In this document: positions 22,689 to 34,650 of the stretch, in pieces
How the letters are laid out: each line of letters opens with the position of its first letter
Numbering within the stretch: the stretch's first letter is position 1
Assembly (NCBI GenBank): GCA_030278955.1
Contig: JAOANR010000011.1
Location: 33,236,403-33,300,402, forward strand
Direction: 5' to 3'
Origin: Hygrophila difformis
Taxonomy: Eukaryota > Streptophyta > Magnoliopsida > Lamiales > Acanthaceae
DNA length: 64,000 nt
Position numbers and translations under genes: made by a program
Notes under the pieces: model-generated
Seen by the model: only the letters and a program-made list of their open reading frames with translations
Databases searched by the model: none
Told to the model about the DNA's origin: nothing

Positions 22689-24060
22689 TTATTGAGCATA
22701 AGCCGGCTCTGAAGTCGTTTGAACTTCTTTTTCGGGGTCGAACTGCCCTAGATACTCCTTCAATCTGTGTCCATTCACCACCAGCTCCCCCTTGTCAGTT
22801 CGAATCCTGACAGCACCACTTTCAAACACGTGCACCACTTCGTATGGCCCTTCCCACCTGGATTTAAGCTTTCCGGGGAATAGCTTCAACCTAGAATTGA
22901 ATAACAAGACATTCTGGCCAACATAGAAGTGTTTAGACTTTATACGACGATCGTGTAACTTCTGGGTCCGCTCTTTGTAAATCCTCGAGTTTTCATAAGC
23001 TTGCGCACGTATTTCCTCAATTTCAATGTGGTCAAACTTGCGCTTACTCTGAGCAACTCGTGGGTCAAAATTAAGCGTTTTTACGGCCCAGTAAGCCTTA
23101 TGCTCTAGTTCTACGGGCAAATGACAGGCTTTTCCAAAGACAAGCCTGTATGGGGACATCCCGATGGGAGTCTTGAATGCAGTGCGGTATGCCCATAGAG
23201 CATCATTGAGTTTACGCGACCAATCTTTGCGGGTTATCCCCACAGTGGCCTCGAGTATGTGTTTGATTTCGCGGTTAGATACCTCGACTTGGCCACTGGT
23301 TTGGGGATGATAAGGCGTGCCGATCTTGTGAAGAATCCCACTTCTGCTCATGAGGTTCGCAAAAGCTTTGTTAACAAAGTGGGTTCCTCCATCAGATATG
23401 ATCACCCTAGGTACACCAAATCTATTGAAAATATTATTTTTTCAAAAATTTGATGACTTGGTGACCATCGTTGGTTGGCAGCGCAACCACCTCGACCCAC
23501 TTGGACACGTAATCGACAGCTACCAAGATGTAATGATTCCCATCAGATGTCGGGAATGGTCCCATGAAGTCAATACCCCATACATCAAAAATCTCAAGGA
23601 TGAGAATTCCTTTTTGAGGCATTTCATCCCTCTTGGAGATATTCCCTAATCTTTGGCATCTGTCGCAAGCCTTAACAAACGCCCTGCAATCCTCATAAAT
23701 GGTAGGCCAATAGAAACCACACTCGAGCACCTTGTGAGCTGTTCGAGTGGGGCCATGGTGACCTCCATATTCCGATTCATGACATTTTTTAGCGATTTGA
23801 TAAGCCTCATGCTCAGTTACACATCGTCTAATAATCGAATCTGCACAATGCTTAAAGAGATAAGGATCCTCCCAGAAGTAGCCAACTACATCTTGGTTGA
23901 ACCTTGCTTTTTGTTTCTTGTTCAGGAATGGTGGAGTTATTCCACAAGCTAAAAAGTTAGCAATGTCGGTCAACCATGGACAAGCTTGATCATGAAGGTG
24001 CAAGGCAAACAGTTGCTCATCCAGAAAATTCTCATTGACGGCTATCTCATTTTTTATCAT
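22689..24060 (-). pseudogene. Integrase of element A, frameshifted in the catalytic core
   Basis: The first part (24060-23434) has the H-H-C-C zinc domain ([12 protein letters not shown], then CDRCQRLGN) and the first catalytic Asp ([10 protein letters not shown]). An A-run near 23430 shifts the frame. The second part (23405-22689) has the second Asp (IISDGGTHF), [13 protein letters not shown], the Glu ([10 protein letters not shown]), [18 protein letters not shown], and a C-terminal region with [19 protein letters not shown] typical of Ty3 integrases. Integrase would insert the cDNA and make the 5-bp duplications seen here. Confidence 0.9.
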
Positions 24061-25402
24061 TTTCTATTCGAGACAAATGGTCAACAGCACCATTGTCTTT
24101 GCCTTTTCTATCTTTTATTATGATGTCAAATTCCTGCAACAAAAGTACCCACCTGATTAATCGAGGTTTGGCATCTTGTTTGCTGAACAAGTATCTCAGT
24201 GTAGAGTGATCGGTGTATACTATGGTCTTCGTACCAATGAGGTATTGTCTGAATTTATCAAATGCGAAAACCACAGCATACATCTCTTTCTCCGTGGTGG
24301 TGTAATTGACTTGGGCTTCAGTTAGGGCATGACTTGCGTAATGAATCACGCAGTGCCTCCCTTTCTTATGTTGCCCAAGAACTGCACCCACGGCGAGATC
24401 ACTTGCATCGCACATTACCTCGAAAGGCATTGACCAATCGGGTGGTTGCACTATTGGAGCAGAAATCAACATCTTCTTGAGCGTGTCGAAGGCTTGAAGA
24501 CACGCTCCGTTTATTAAGATAGAATTTTCTTTACAAAGCAAGTTAGTGAGCGGCTTGGCAATTTTAGAAAAATCTTTAATGAATCTCCGGTAAAAGCCGG
24601 CATGCCCTAAGAAACTCCTAACTGCTTTTATTGAGTTTGGTAATGGAAGGTTGGATATGACTGAGACTTTGGCCCTATCAACTTTGATGCCTGCGCGCGA
24701 GATGCGGTGACCCAACACTATTCCTTCGGTGACCATGAAATGGCACTTCTCCCAGTTCAAAACTAGGTTAGTGTCCTCGCATCTTTTTAAAATTTTTGCA
24801 AGATTTGTCAAACATTCATCAAAAGTATCTCCATACACAGAGAAGTCATCCATCAAAACTTCAATGCATTTTTCGATAAATTCTGAGAAGATAGACATCA
24901 TGCATTGCTGAAAAGTGGCAGGCGCATTGCAAAGTCCAAAAGGCATGCGCCTGTACGCAAAAGTTCCATACGGGCACGTGAAAGTGGTCTTATCATGATC
25001 TTCACTAGCTATTACAATTTGATTGTAACCTGAGTACCCATCCAAAAAGCAGTAATACTCCCTCCCGGCCAACCTCTCCAGCATCTGATCAATGAACGGC
25101 AAAGGAAAGTGATCCTTCCGCGTAGCGGTGTTAAGCTTCCGGTAGTCGATGCAAACTCTCCAACCGGTCACTGGACGTGTCGCCACTTCTTCTCCTTGCT
25201 CATTGGTCGTTATGCACATCCCCCCACGCTTAGGTACTACCTGCACTGGGCTAACCCATTTGCTGTCAGATATAGGATAGATGATACCAGCATCTAAGAG
25301 CTTGATAACTTCTTTCCTTACCACTTCTTGTATGTGGGGGTTCAGACGCCTTTGTGGTTGCCTAGAGGGCTTGTACTCCTTTTCCATTAAAATTTTGTGC
25401 AT
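24047..25402 (-). pseudogene. Reverse transcriptase and RNase H of element A
   Basis: The 451-residue open stretch is the best preserved part of pol. RT blocks in order are [12 protein letters not shown] (about residue 80), [39 protein letters not shown] and [10 protein letters not shown], in which LMDD stands for the YxDD active site. [16 protein letters not shown] follows. RNase H follows with [18 protein letters not shown] (catalytic Asp), [12 protein letters not shown] (Glu) and [11 protein letters not shown] (Asp), ending DHLSRIEN. It then runs out of frame at an A-rich run near 24060, where integrase continues. RT and RNase H copy element RNA to DNA in the particle. The piece is open but cannot be joined to its neighbours without frameshifts. 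Confidence 0.9.
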
Positions 25403-25950
25403 GCAAACAGAGGGGCTTATTCCTTTTATATCAGAAATGGTCCATCCAATTGCATGTACATATTTCTTTAGAATGTCTACCAGAGCTTTTTCTTATTCTT
25501 GTGTCAGCTTGGTTGACACAATTACCGGTAATCTTTTATGTTCAGCGAGAAAAACGTACTTAAGATGATCCGGAAGTATTTTAAGTTCAAGCTCTGGCGG
25601 ACATTCAACAGAAGGCAGTAATTTGCGAGAAATGGTTGGGGTGAAAGATCAGATTTACCTTCAGGACCCTGTGTCAGTACAGGGTCCACTTTCTCTTCCG
25701 TGGTGCTCTCTTCCTCCTCCGGAGTGAATTCAACACCGTCGAACTCTTCAACATCCCCAGTGATAGAGTCTTCGAAGTGAACAGCGTTGCAGCTTCTTTC
25801 TTGCTCGGCACCTTCAGGCGTCAGTACCTGTTTTGAAACTTTGTCCGTCATCACAGTCATAGAGTCTATGCTCTCATCCTCACACCTACTTTCTATTACA
25901 TCAAACATGGAACAAGATCCCTCATTCGGGAATTTCTGCAGCTGTTCCAT
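25403..25950 (-). pseudogene. Protease-RT linker of element A
   Basis: An acidic spacer (25950 to about 25620) is followed, after a frame change, by ELKILPDHLKYVFLAEHKRLPV and then TKLTQE, an in-frame TAA near 25495, and [18 protein letters not shown]. This is the conserved stretch that leads into RT in Athila polyproteins. It joins the frame of the RT entry at [12 protein letters not shown]. Confidence 0.7.
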
Positions 25951-26009
25951 GTCAAAAGAGATTTCTCTATTGTCGACTCATAATGTGACTCTTCCAGATG
26001 TGGCGTCAA

Positions 26010-27410
26010 TCAGTGCACCGCCAGTGGCCAGAAACGGGCGTCCCAGGATAAGTGGCATTTCAGAGTCCTCTTCAATGTCAAGGATGATGAAGTCAACCGG
26101 GAAAAGAATTTGGCCGATTTGACTACCACATCCTTGAGGATTCCTACGGGTTTAGTGATTGATCTGTCTGCCAGTTGCAGTTTCATCTTGACCGGTTCAA
26201 TCTCTCCGAGCCTTAGGCGAATTGCCATGGCTAGAGGCATCACGTTGATGCTGGATCCTAGATCACATAACCCCATGCTCACTTTGGCCTTTCCAATTTG
26301 TACTGGCAGCGTGCAGCATCTAGGGTCCTCTTTCTTCTCGGGCAGTTTCCTCTGAACTATGGCACTGCATGTGCTGTTGAGAACAATCACCTCCTCCTGC
26401 TCTAGATGCATTTTCCCTGAAATTAATTCTTTCAAGAACTTAGCATAGGTGGGAATTTCTGAAATCATTTCCACGAGAGGAATAGTTATCTCTACAGACT
26501 TTAATCGTTCCAGAAATTTCTTGAATTTAAGGTCATGTTCCTTATTTTTAAGACGTGCAGGGGATGGCACCCTTGGCATGTACTTATTATTATCAATTTT
26601 TGGTGGTAAAGAGAAGGAAGTTGTACCTTCACCCATACCCTTTTCAGCTTCATTTGCAGCTTCAGTCTGCGTGTTTGCTGTATCTGATTTATCCTTTACC
26701 AGCTCAACACTTTCATCTCCTTCAACCTTTTCCTTTTCCTTTTCCACCTCCAATGAAACCTTTACTTTCATAGCTTTCTTCTTTGCAGATCCAACGTTTC
26801 CTTTCAGAGTCTTGCCACCCCGCAATGTGATTGCTTTGCATTGCGGGTTGGCTTCAGTGCTGCTCGGCAGTGTTCCCTTCCCCCTGTTCTGCAATTCCTT
26901 AGCCAACTGGGTGACCTACGTCTCCACATTTTTGATTGATGACTGCAACTGCTGGTTTATCTCCCTTTGATTGGAAATAAACTCAGTCATCAAATTCTCC
27001 AGGCGAGATGGTGGCTTTTGATTGTATTGCTGATTCTGATCAGGTTGGGCTTGGAAGTTTTGGAAATTCTGGCCTTGGTTTTGGTTGGGCCTCTGTTGGA
27101 TATGGGGTTGAAATTTCTGATTCTGATTCTGGAAGTTCTGTACTCTCTGCTGAACGAATCCTTGGTTCTGAGGTCTGAAGTTCTGCTGAGGGTTTTGGTT
27201 TGCAAACTGGTTAGGCTGATTTGGCTGTGTCAACAAATGCGCATTGAGTGCATTGTTGTTGGAATAGGAGAGGTTGGGGTGGCGGTTTTGGTAGTTCCCT
27301 GCGTAGTTGCAGCTTTCGGTAGCTAGTTGTTGGCATGTGTCAGTTGGATGTGATCCTTGACATAGCCCACAAATTGCTCCCGATTGCTGTGCTTGCGCTT
27401 GGCTAGATGA
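26010..27410 (-). pseudogene. Nucleocapsid and aspartic protease region of element A
   Basis: The region starts with the zinc knuckle near 27340, then a long Asn/Gln/Phe-rich linker (27236-26916). An in-frame TAG at about 26916 follows NVET; a CAG codon is the likely ancestor, since the frame simply continues VTQLAKELQNR. Next come QCKAITLRGGKTLKGN, a Lys/Glu/Val-rich spacer and the protease. In the protease CDLGSSINVMPLAMA carries the catalytic D[ST]G-type loop (here DLG), and [18 protein letters not shown] is the flap-side strand. The frame shifts near 26100, just after the DVVVK strand. The protease would release Gag and Pol proteins. Confidence 0.82.
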
Positions 27411-27413
27411 GGC

Positions 27414-28684
27414 TCATGCCTGAGAAGTACCTGCTCCCTTTCCTTTCTCCTGTCCTAGCTGTATCGCAGCTACCTGTTCCTGCAATTTTTCGAAATCTGT
27501 TTTTCCCACACTCACAGCAAAAACTTTTCTAGGAGGGTCCACTTTCTTGTCATTGCTGTTCAATACAGATCTATTGACAGACATTGTCTCAATCTTTCCC
27601 CAGGCTTGATCCATGGGCAAATGGAGTAAATGTCTTCCGCCTGCAGCGTCCAACATCATTCTCCATGGATGAGTGAGCCCTCCATAGAATTTCCTCAGTT
27701 GCTCCCATGGTTGATATCCGTGTTGGGGGCATCGCCTCAAGAGGCTGGAGAACCTCTCCTTAGCGTCATACAATGACTCATCCGGCTTCATCTTGAACTC
27801 TCCAATTTTCTCTCGTCCTTCGTCTATCTTAGATTCAGGAAAATACTTCAACAGAAAACTCCTCACCAAATCTGTCCAGGTGCTCCTCTGATTTATGGGC
27901 AATGATTTATACCAATCCCTGGCACCACTAAACAGAGAAAAAGGAAACAACATTAGTCTTATAGCATCAGGTGAGACTCCCTGATTTTTTATTGTGTCGC
28001 AGAGCTCCAGGAAGGTTTGGAGATGATCATGGGGATCCTCATGATTTGCACCGCAAAATTGGTTGTTTTGCACCAAGTTGATGAGTGCCGGTTTGAGCTC
28101 AAAATTGCGTGCAGGGAATTGTGCTCTCCCAGGCCTATCCAGATAAGGCTCTACGATTGGCTGCATAAAATCAGCTGCTGCTTGCTGCTGTTGATTTCCT
28201 TGCTCTGCTTGGTTTTGATATTGCTGGTGGTAGTTGGGATTCTGTTGGAACATATTATCAGGATCATGAGGGTTGTTTTGGAACTGGTCTTGATTGAAAG
28301 CTTGATTCTGGTATTACTGGTTTGGTATATTTTGGTTTGTTGGTTATATTGGTTAGGGGGTGGCGGTTGTTGGTGGAATTGCTGATATTGTTGCTGATTT
28401 GGATTAGGTAGATTTTTCTCCTCGTTGGCACGATTTGGGTGTTCTACCATGCCCCCATCAGCTCCATTACGAGGATTATTGGGTGGTTGGTCTATTGGTA
28501 AGATCGGGGGAATGTCTTGGTTCTCTGCCATATCAGATATTTCACTGCTTGTGGTTTCGAGTGAGGTACGAGTCCGGGCTTCCTGCTCTTTCCTTCGTCT
28601 GGCTTGCGCCCTCAGTTGGCAAGCGGTCCTTTCTATTTCTAGATCGAACGGTAGCTCAGGCAATGTGGCCTTTCTCCTTTGCAT
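27414..28684 (-). pseudogene. gag of element A (capsid), frameshifted
   Basis: The N-terminal part (28684 to about 28330) is charged and then Gln/Asn/Pro-rich. After a frameshift near 28310-28340 the capsid frame runs to 27414. The retrotransposon gag domain is clear: RPGRAQFPARNFELKP, NQFCGANHEDPHDHLQTF, LFPFSLFSGARDWYKSLP, then LRRCPQHGY and FYGGLTHPWR. A single in-frame TGA after GTSQA (about 27411-27413) separates it from the nucleocapsid part, where CGLCQGSHPTDTC gives a knuckle-like CX2CX3HX4C. Gag would form the cytoplasmic particle. It cannot be made intact from this copy. Confidence 0.85.
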
Positions 28685-28813
28685 AAGCAGTTTGTATCAC
28701 GATTTGACAGCACCTGCACAACCCCCAGGTTAGTAATGGTTCAAGAATATATACAAAAAACTATCTATGAGTAAATCAGGAGTGTAGTTCTCTTAATAAA
28801 CGGCGCTGCATCC

Positions 28814-28831
28814 TCCCCGGCAACGGCGCCA
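28814..28831 (-). other. Primer-binding site of element A, tRNA-Asp type
   Basis: Read on the minus strand, TGGCGCCGTTGCCGGGGA directly follows the LTR end. It is the exact 18-base complement of the tRNA-Asp (GTC) 3' end as I know it; the same primer site is known from Athila elements. About 130 bases of leader without recognisable features separate it from gag. Confidence 0.88.
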
Positions 28832-31382
28832 TGAAACTTTTGACAAATTTCATGGTGTAGCCGGGGGAAACAATTCAATCTTAACAGACATCAGCGCTCA
28901 ATACTTAATATAGTATTATTTATTACATCTGTCTGACACACTGAAGGTCCCCGGCAACGGCGCCATGAAACTTTTGACAATTTCCGCACACGAGTATTTT
29001 CTAAAATATATTAAGATTGAATTTATTAAATGAAAAGTGTTATGATTTACGGGAAGGGGTTTAAGGATATACTCCACTTTTTATTACTCATGTGGGAAAC
29101 ATTGATTTCAAACGGCGCTGTGGAACTCCCCGGCATGAAACTTTTGACAATTTCCTGCCATGAAGATCCTTGCCATGAAACTTTTGACAAGTTCCCACTA
29201 TATATGAGTATTTTCTGAAAAATAATCATCCCGGTTTTCAATTTTATTTAATGAAACCAATTTATGAAGATGGAGTTGGGATTAGGGATATGTTTATAGG
29301 TTGTCACGTTTTTATTACTCGTGTTAAGAAACTGTGCCCCTGAAAGCGCACGGTGTCAAAAATTGCAGTAATTTATAGTAAGACCGGATCGTTCACTGGA
29401 GGATGTGCGATAGAAGCAGGGCCCACATCGTTTACTAAGATTTTCCACTCGGTTACTCAATTCAAGTTTTGCTTGTGCACCATATGAGAACAATTTTTTC
29501 TATGTAATTCGGTCTCATGGGCAATTCGGTTTAGACCGAATAGCCTAGACCGAAATGCATATAGATTTTCAATAAGGCATTCAACAAGTATTTTTGCCAT
29601 GCAATTACATTCTCATGGGTAATTCGGTTTAGACCGAATTGCCTCAAATCGAATTGCATGTCTTTTCTACATAAGAGATATTTTTGTGCTCACAAGTACA
29701 AGTTTGGTTTACACTGTGTGGTCTATGAGGGATGAGAGTTACCTAATCCTTCATTTCACATCAGTGTCACCTCACAGCCACACTAGTGAGCAATTTAAGG
29801 AAAATAGCAATACTAGGATACGTGTCTAACAGGCATTTGGCATGAATAAAACCCTATTTCTACAAACAAGACATCAAAGGTTAAAGAACCTAACATACTA
29901 AGAAAATAAGAACTAAATGCATAAGGGCAAGAACACTTACATTATCTAAGGCAACAATAAGCTATAACAAAGAGACCAAAACAGCAACATAAGACATTTA
30001 AAATAAATTCTAACAACCCTAAAATCATCTAAAACCTAAGAACACTTATTTGAAACACTAAGGAATAAGAACAAGCCAAAAACCCACTAAACATGCATTT
30101 ATTGAGAATGTAAGTCAACTAGGACATAATAAATGTAACCTAGTTGAAACAAACAAACATTCTAACATTTATTGCTAAGGAAAGCATTAAATAAGTGCCA
30201 AACACTTGAAATAAAACCCATTTCTGGATTTCTTCTTGTATTGACACTTGAAAGCAAATAAACAACCCTAAAACCATCATTAACTTGAAGGTAGGGTTCA
30301 TTCTAACTACAAAACATTTATAAGTTTATGGTAATGGCTACACTAAAGGTAGTAACAAGCTTCTATAAAAATAAATAAAGATCAAAAGCATTAAAACTAC
30401 ACTACAAGCTTGAAAAATAAACTACTAAACTAAACTACCTACCTAACCCTTAAGGGGTGAGAGAACCTTCTGCTCCTTTTTGTCTCCCAGCAAATGTCAA
30501 ACTGTGTAAGTGTTCGGATCTTTTTTTCTTGTGTTGAGGAAGGTCTGCTTTTATACTTCTTCTCGGAACCCTAGGCCCATCAGGGCCCATCCACAGTGCC
30601 ATGCATTTCTCACGTGCTCAAAGCTGCAATTTTGAATGTGATTCGGTCTCCTCAAGCAGTTCAGTTTAGGCCGAATTGATGAAATGAGGTCTTTCTTCTT
30701 GATCTTGAGCATGGAATGTGGTGATTCGGTCTATGGGTAGACCGAATTGGCCTTGTCGAACTGATGATGGCTCCTGCTTGGCTTCCTTGTTTTGAGGCAA
30801 TTCGATCTATGCAATCAATTCGGCCTAGACCGAATTGCATATATCGAACTTCTTCTTTTCTTTTCTACTCAGGGTCTTCTTCTTTCCAAAGTGCAATTCG
30901 GTCTAGGGGTCAATTCGGTTTAGACCGAATTGCCACAGACCGAATTGGTTGCTCTTTTCTTCTTCAACACTTCTCTTTTTCTTCTTCTTTTCAACAATTC
31001 GGTCTAATGAGCAATTCGGTTTAGGCCGAATTGCGTATAGACCGAATTGGTCTTCAACACTTAACCAAAATTTCAGTTTGTGGGATTTTCATTCTTTTTC
31101 CCATCTTTTTTATTTTGTGGGCTATTTTATTCTTTTGCCCATCTTTTCATTCCTTTTTTCTTTTCTTTTTCCTTTTTTCATGTTTTTGGATTTTTCTAAC
31201 ACAAATACAATTAAAATTGCATAATTTTGTGTCTTTCATTACCAGCTTATTGTTCTTACAAACTTGCATTAATCTGTCGAATTCAACTGCTTTCTTATTG
31301 AAATAAGATGGGAATATGATCAAAACGTCCGTCTCAGACACGGAAATGGATTGGAAATAATGGATAATTTTGGCCATTATCA
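28832..31382 (-). mobile_element. 5' LTR of element A (2.55 kb, internally deleted)
   Basis: It is homologous along its whole length to the 3' LTR but lacks the stretch matching 13224-15704, about 2.48 kb. The junction near 29472 sits on a TTGC shared by both break points, which suggests microhomology-mediated deletion. The TATA box is retained (30549-30555), with the U3 palindrome cluster upstream on the minus strand (about 30640-31052). A shortened second cluster remains at 29504-29660. Confidence 0.86.
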
Positions 31383-31387
31383 GTACT

Positions 31388-32142
31388 CCTATAAATACCT
31401 GCTTTCGAGTCTTCCTCATTAGCACTAATATTCAGCCACTCCAAAGAAGAGAAAACAGAGCATTTCTAAGGTCATTTCACTGCCATGGATTTCTGAGGAA
31501 GCTGAAGCCACAAACCCCCAGTTTCGTTGTTTGCAGAAGACAGAAACAACCATTCTACTACTGGTATATTATTTGTTGGTTGTCTGCTGCTATCTTTTTG
31601 GGGTTTTTGGTTTGTGTTTAGACTTCTCTTGTTATATCTCTTGTAAACACAAACATGGGCTTAGATTGGGTGTTGTATCACCATTGAGCTTGATTTGTTG
31701 AGTAGCTAGATTCCACAAACACCACCTTAGCACCTGCTAGTGAATTGAGTGCATTTGGGTAGATAGTTGAAGCTCCCATGTGTTCTTCTAGTCTATTTGG
31801 GTAGATAGGAGAGTTCACCGGAATGTAAGGGTGTGTAGGGTGTGATTGACTCTTGTTCAATCTGTTTGGTGGAGATTTAGTGAATACCTGGCTTGGAGCC
31901 CCCAGATGTAGATCTTGGATCGAACTGGGTCAACAAATTCCTTGTGTTCTCTGTTTTATTTTCGCACTCTGTTCTGTTCATAGCTTCTGGTTTTTCATTG
32001 GTTGTTGACTGGTTGTTTGGATAACGCTCCGACAACGTTTCCGCACTGATTTATTATCTTGGCAACTGGGAAACAATATACTCTGTTTTGGTATTGGTTT
32101 ATGCCCGTCTTTAGCATTTTCTGTTCTGGAGGGGACCTGTCA
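31388..32142 (+). mobile_element. Copia LTR 3, right part
   Basis: It continues the interrupted LTR exactly where the left part stopped: CTATAAATACCTGC follows the second GTACT copy (31383-31387). It then matches LTR 1 at the CACCTTAGCACCTGCT and GGTGGAGATTTAGTG blocks. It ends ACCTGTCA at 32142, followed by GATAC, which matches the GATTC at 7107-7111 at four of five positions and closes the copia composite. Confidence 0.8.
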
Positions 32143-32942
32143 GATACTAGAAACTCAAGTTTTATTGAAAAATACAAAAAATATTGCATTAATTCTTTTT
32201 CATCTTTTAACTTTCTATATATCAATATGTTTTATATCTTTAATATGTTTATATTATTTTACTTAAATTTTATATTTATTTTTAATATTTAATTTAATAT
32301 TAATAAAATCAACATTGTAAAATAAAATAAAATAATATTATGATTTCTAAAAGTAAAATAATATATAATTTAAAATAATTTATATTTAATAAAATAAATT
32401 TATATTAAATTAATATAAATTTTAAATAAAGTAAAAGAAAATATTTTGAAAATAAAAATTAACAAAAGTACTAATTAAAAATAATTTTACATGAATATAA
32501 GATTACATATACTTAAATAATTTAAAAAATAAAATTTTGAATAAAAAATTAATATATTTTCACTAAACTAAATCTTTAAGTTGAGAAAAAATAAATTTGG
32601 AAAATAAGATTCAAGTATATATTAATTGGAATAAATAAAATATTATTAAATTAAATAATTATACACTTTATAAAGTTTAAAAAAATTAAAATATTATTAT
32701 AAGAGAAAATATAATCAAAATTGAAATATATTGGAATTAGGATATTTTATTGATTTATTAATTATACATTTAAAATTTAAAAGTTTGGGGGTCAAAATGA
32801 AAGAAAATGAAAGTTTATTGAATTAAAAAATATGTTCAAAGTTCAATTGGCCTAATTTTACTACATGGTGCCGTTGTTGTGGCCTATTTTTTTAATTGGT
32901 ATTTGTAGTAGCCTAAAATCAAATAGGGGCCCTTGTAGTGGC
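32143..32942. mobile_element. Right arm of the interrupted TIR transposon
   Basis: It follows the second target copy (GATAC, 32143-32147). The first 620 bases are extremely AT-rich without genes. The last 170 (about 32770-32942) are an inverted copy of 6787-6960, ending CTTGTAGTGGC. ATA flanks both outer ends (6784-6786 and 32943-32945), which may be a 3-bp target duplication. Confidence 0.62.
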
Positions 32943-32953
32943 ATATTTTAATA

Positions 32954-33236
32954 CTCCCTCCGTTTCAAAATAGTTGAAACGTTTAGAAATTTGACACTAT
33001 TCACACACACATTAACTTAAAGTTTTATCATAGTTATGTTAAAATATAGCCAAGTGGATCTTGTTAGATTCGTCCCGTCGAGTAGCTTTTAAATATCAAG
33101 CCATACAAAATACAAAAGAGGATAAAGGGAATAAATAGTGGATCGGGTAAGGATCGAACATCAACCATATGGTTGGAAGTTAAAGGGACATGTCTAATTG
33201 GCCAAGTCCCCATCCCTTAGTTTTTGATATTCAGTT
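32954..33236. mobile_element. Stowaway MITE fragment with a nested minus-strand SINE
   Basis: The left end CTCCCTCCGTTTC follows a TA. From about 33075 to 33235 the sequence is the reverse complement of the SINE family: A-box-like TTGGCCAATTAGACATG and B-box GTTCGATCC on the minus strand. I could not find the right MITE terminus. This repeats the SINE-in-MITE arrangement at 5906-6233, in the same orientation. Confidence 0.55.
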
Positions 33237-34495
33237 TTGTATTAAATTATATATAGTATACAAATTCTTTTTTAAACAATTTAAAATTTAATTTAATAAA
33301 TTTCAATAATTAAATTACCTTATAAATAGTTCAATCCAATGAGATAATATTCGAAAAATTTAGTAAATCAAATTTTAATTGGATTCGGTTTGTTTAGAAC
33401 CCTTGACTGAACCCACAACAATACCAGGGCACAACACCAAATTAAGCAATTTCTATTTATTTTTTTTGTTTTTCTATATTAACCTTATTTGAAAAAAATA
33501 CAAATTATCGAAATTATTGAACAAAGTTAGCGATATTTATATAAATTTTAAAATATGTCATTATAAATTTAAATTCATCGATGTTAAAATTGTCGTTTTT
33601 CTCTAACTTCACTTTACAAAATTAACATTTAAAAAAATACTAATTGCTGAACAGCTGTAAAGATTACGAAAGAGATTTGAAATTTTAGAAAGAGATAGAT
33701 TTTCGTGGTGGAAACAATCCTATCCCATTTAAATAGTTAAAAGCTTTCTCACCCACAATATAAGCAATATTATTTTTTTTGCCCGACAACAATCGGAAGT
33801 TACGAGTGACAAACGAAACGCGTCCGAGTGGGAATCGGAAACAACTCAAAGCACTCCGAGTGGCAAATGAAAGGGACTATGTTGATGTAAATCGATTGAG
33901 CTGACGTGGCAATGGAACGAACTTTTCGACCGGAACTCATAGACTACTCGAGTGTCACTCAAACCTGTTCGAGTATTACTCATAACCTGCAAGTATCACT
34001 CGAACCCGCCAAGTGAAAATCGATTGTATCGTCGAGTGGGCAGATTCAGACGAGCGTGAGATGCAATTGGTAGGCGGAATCCTTACGACTGGCACATGAA
34101 TATATGTTTTTAAGGTTGAAGCATTAAATTTTGTTGTTGCAACACTTATGCAAGTGTATATTTAACCTTTCCGGATTGTACTGTAATGGATCAAGATCTC
34201 GTACTATTTGAAATCAAAAACTAAAAAACCTATAATATTTTGCATTGAGGAAAATATGTTCCAACGGAAGAAAGATATGGCATCATCCTCATCAGAAATG
34301 CCCCCCATCATGGAGCAGAGGGATCATCATCATCCACTCTGTACAATAGTATCTTCGAAACACCTTTTATTAATATCGATGGATTTTTTTAGAATGGAGA
34401 ATATGGTGGTTGGAAAAAAAAATATTTCCAATGTAGGAGATAAGTAGGAAAAAATGTTTGGTGATGATAATGTTGGTAGAGAATACAATGATGAT
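33237..34495. other. AT-rich intergenic DNA, unassigned
   Basis: No gene is recognised. A block at 33780-34060 is richer in G+C and contains repeated CGAGTG/CACTCG words. An open stretch of 79 codons starting at 34208 has no family resemblance. Confidence 0.4.
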
Positions 34496-34621
34496 ATGTT
34501 TATGAATGATGAAGTTGTTGCCGATGGTAGTGATGGTATATTTATATGTGATGAAGTTGTTGCCGATGGTAGGGATGATATGTTTATGCATGATGAAGTT
34601 GTTGCCGATGGTAGTGATGTA
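34496..34621 (+). repeat. Three 42-bp tandem repeats, open in one frame
   Basis: Three units of 14 codons, each containing DEVVADG followed by a variable S/R-D pair. The frame is open from 34454 to 34678 (74 codons). Substitutions between units keep the frame. The repeats end about 30 bases before the LTR of the chromovirus, so a truncated gene or a minisatellite are both possible. Confidence 0.7.
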
Positions 34622-34650
34622 GATAAAAAGAAATTATATATTATGATGAT

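Larger units (their letters stand above)
12583..31382 (-). mobile_element. Element A: giant Athila-like Ty3 retrotransposon with F-box cargo
   Basis: The 18.8-kb insertion is bordered by exact GTACT repeats (12578-12582, 31383-31387) and by TG/CA termini. It reads on the minus strand: 5' LTR 28832-31382, tRNA-Asp primer site, gag, protease, RT-RNase H and integrase, a post-pol hairpin, a palindrome array, an internal promoter, a two-exon F-box gene and the 3' LTR 12583-17597. The protease DLGSSIN motif, the gag segment RPGRAQFPARNF and the RT motif [10 protein letters not shown] place it with the Athila lineage. All core genes carry frameshifts or stops, so it is not autonomous now. The LTR copies look about 98% alike by eye wherever both survive. 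Confidence 0.92.
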
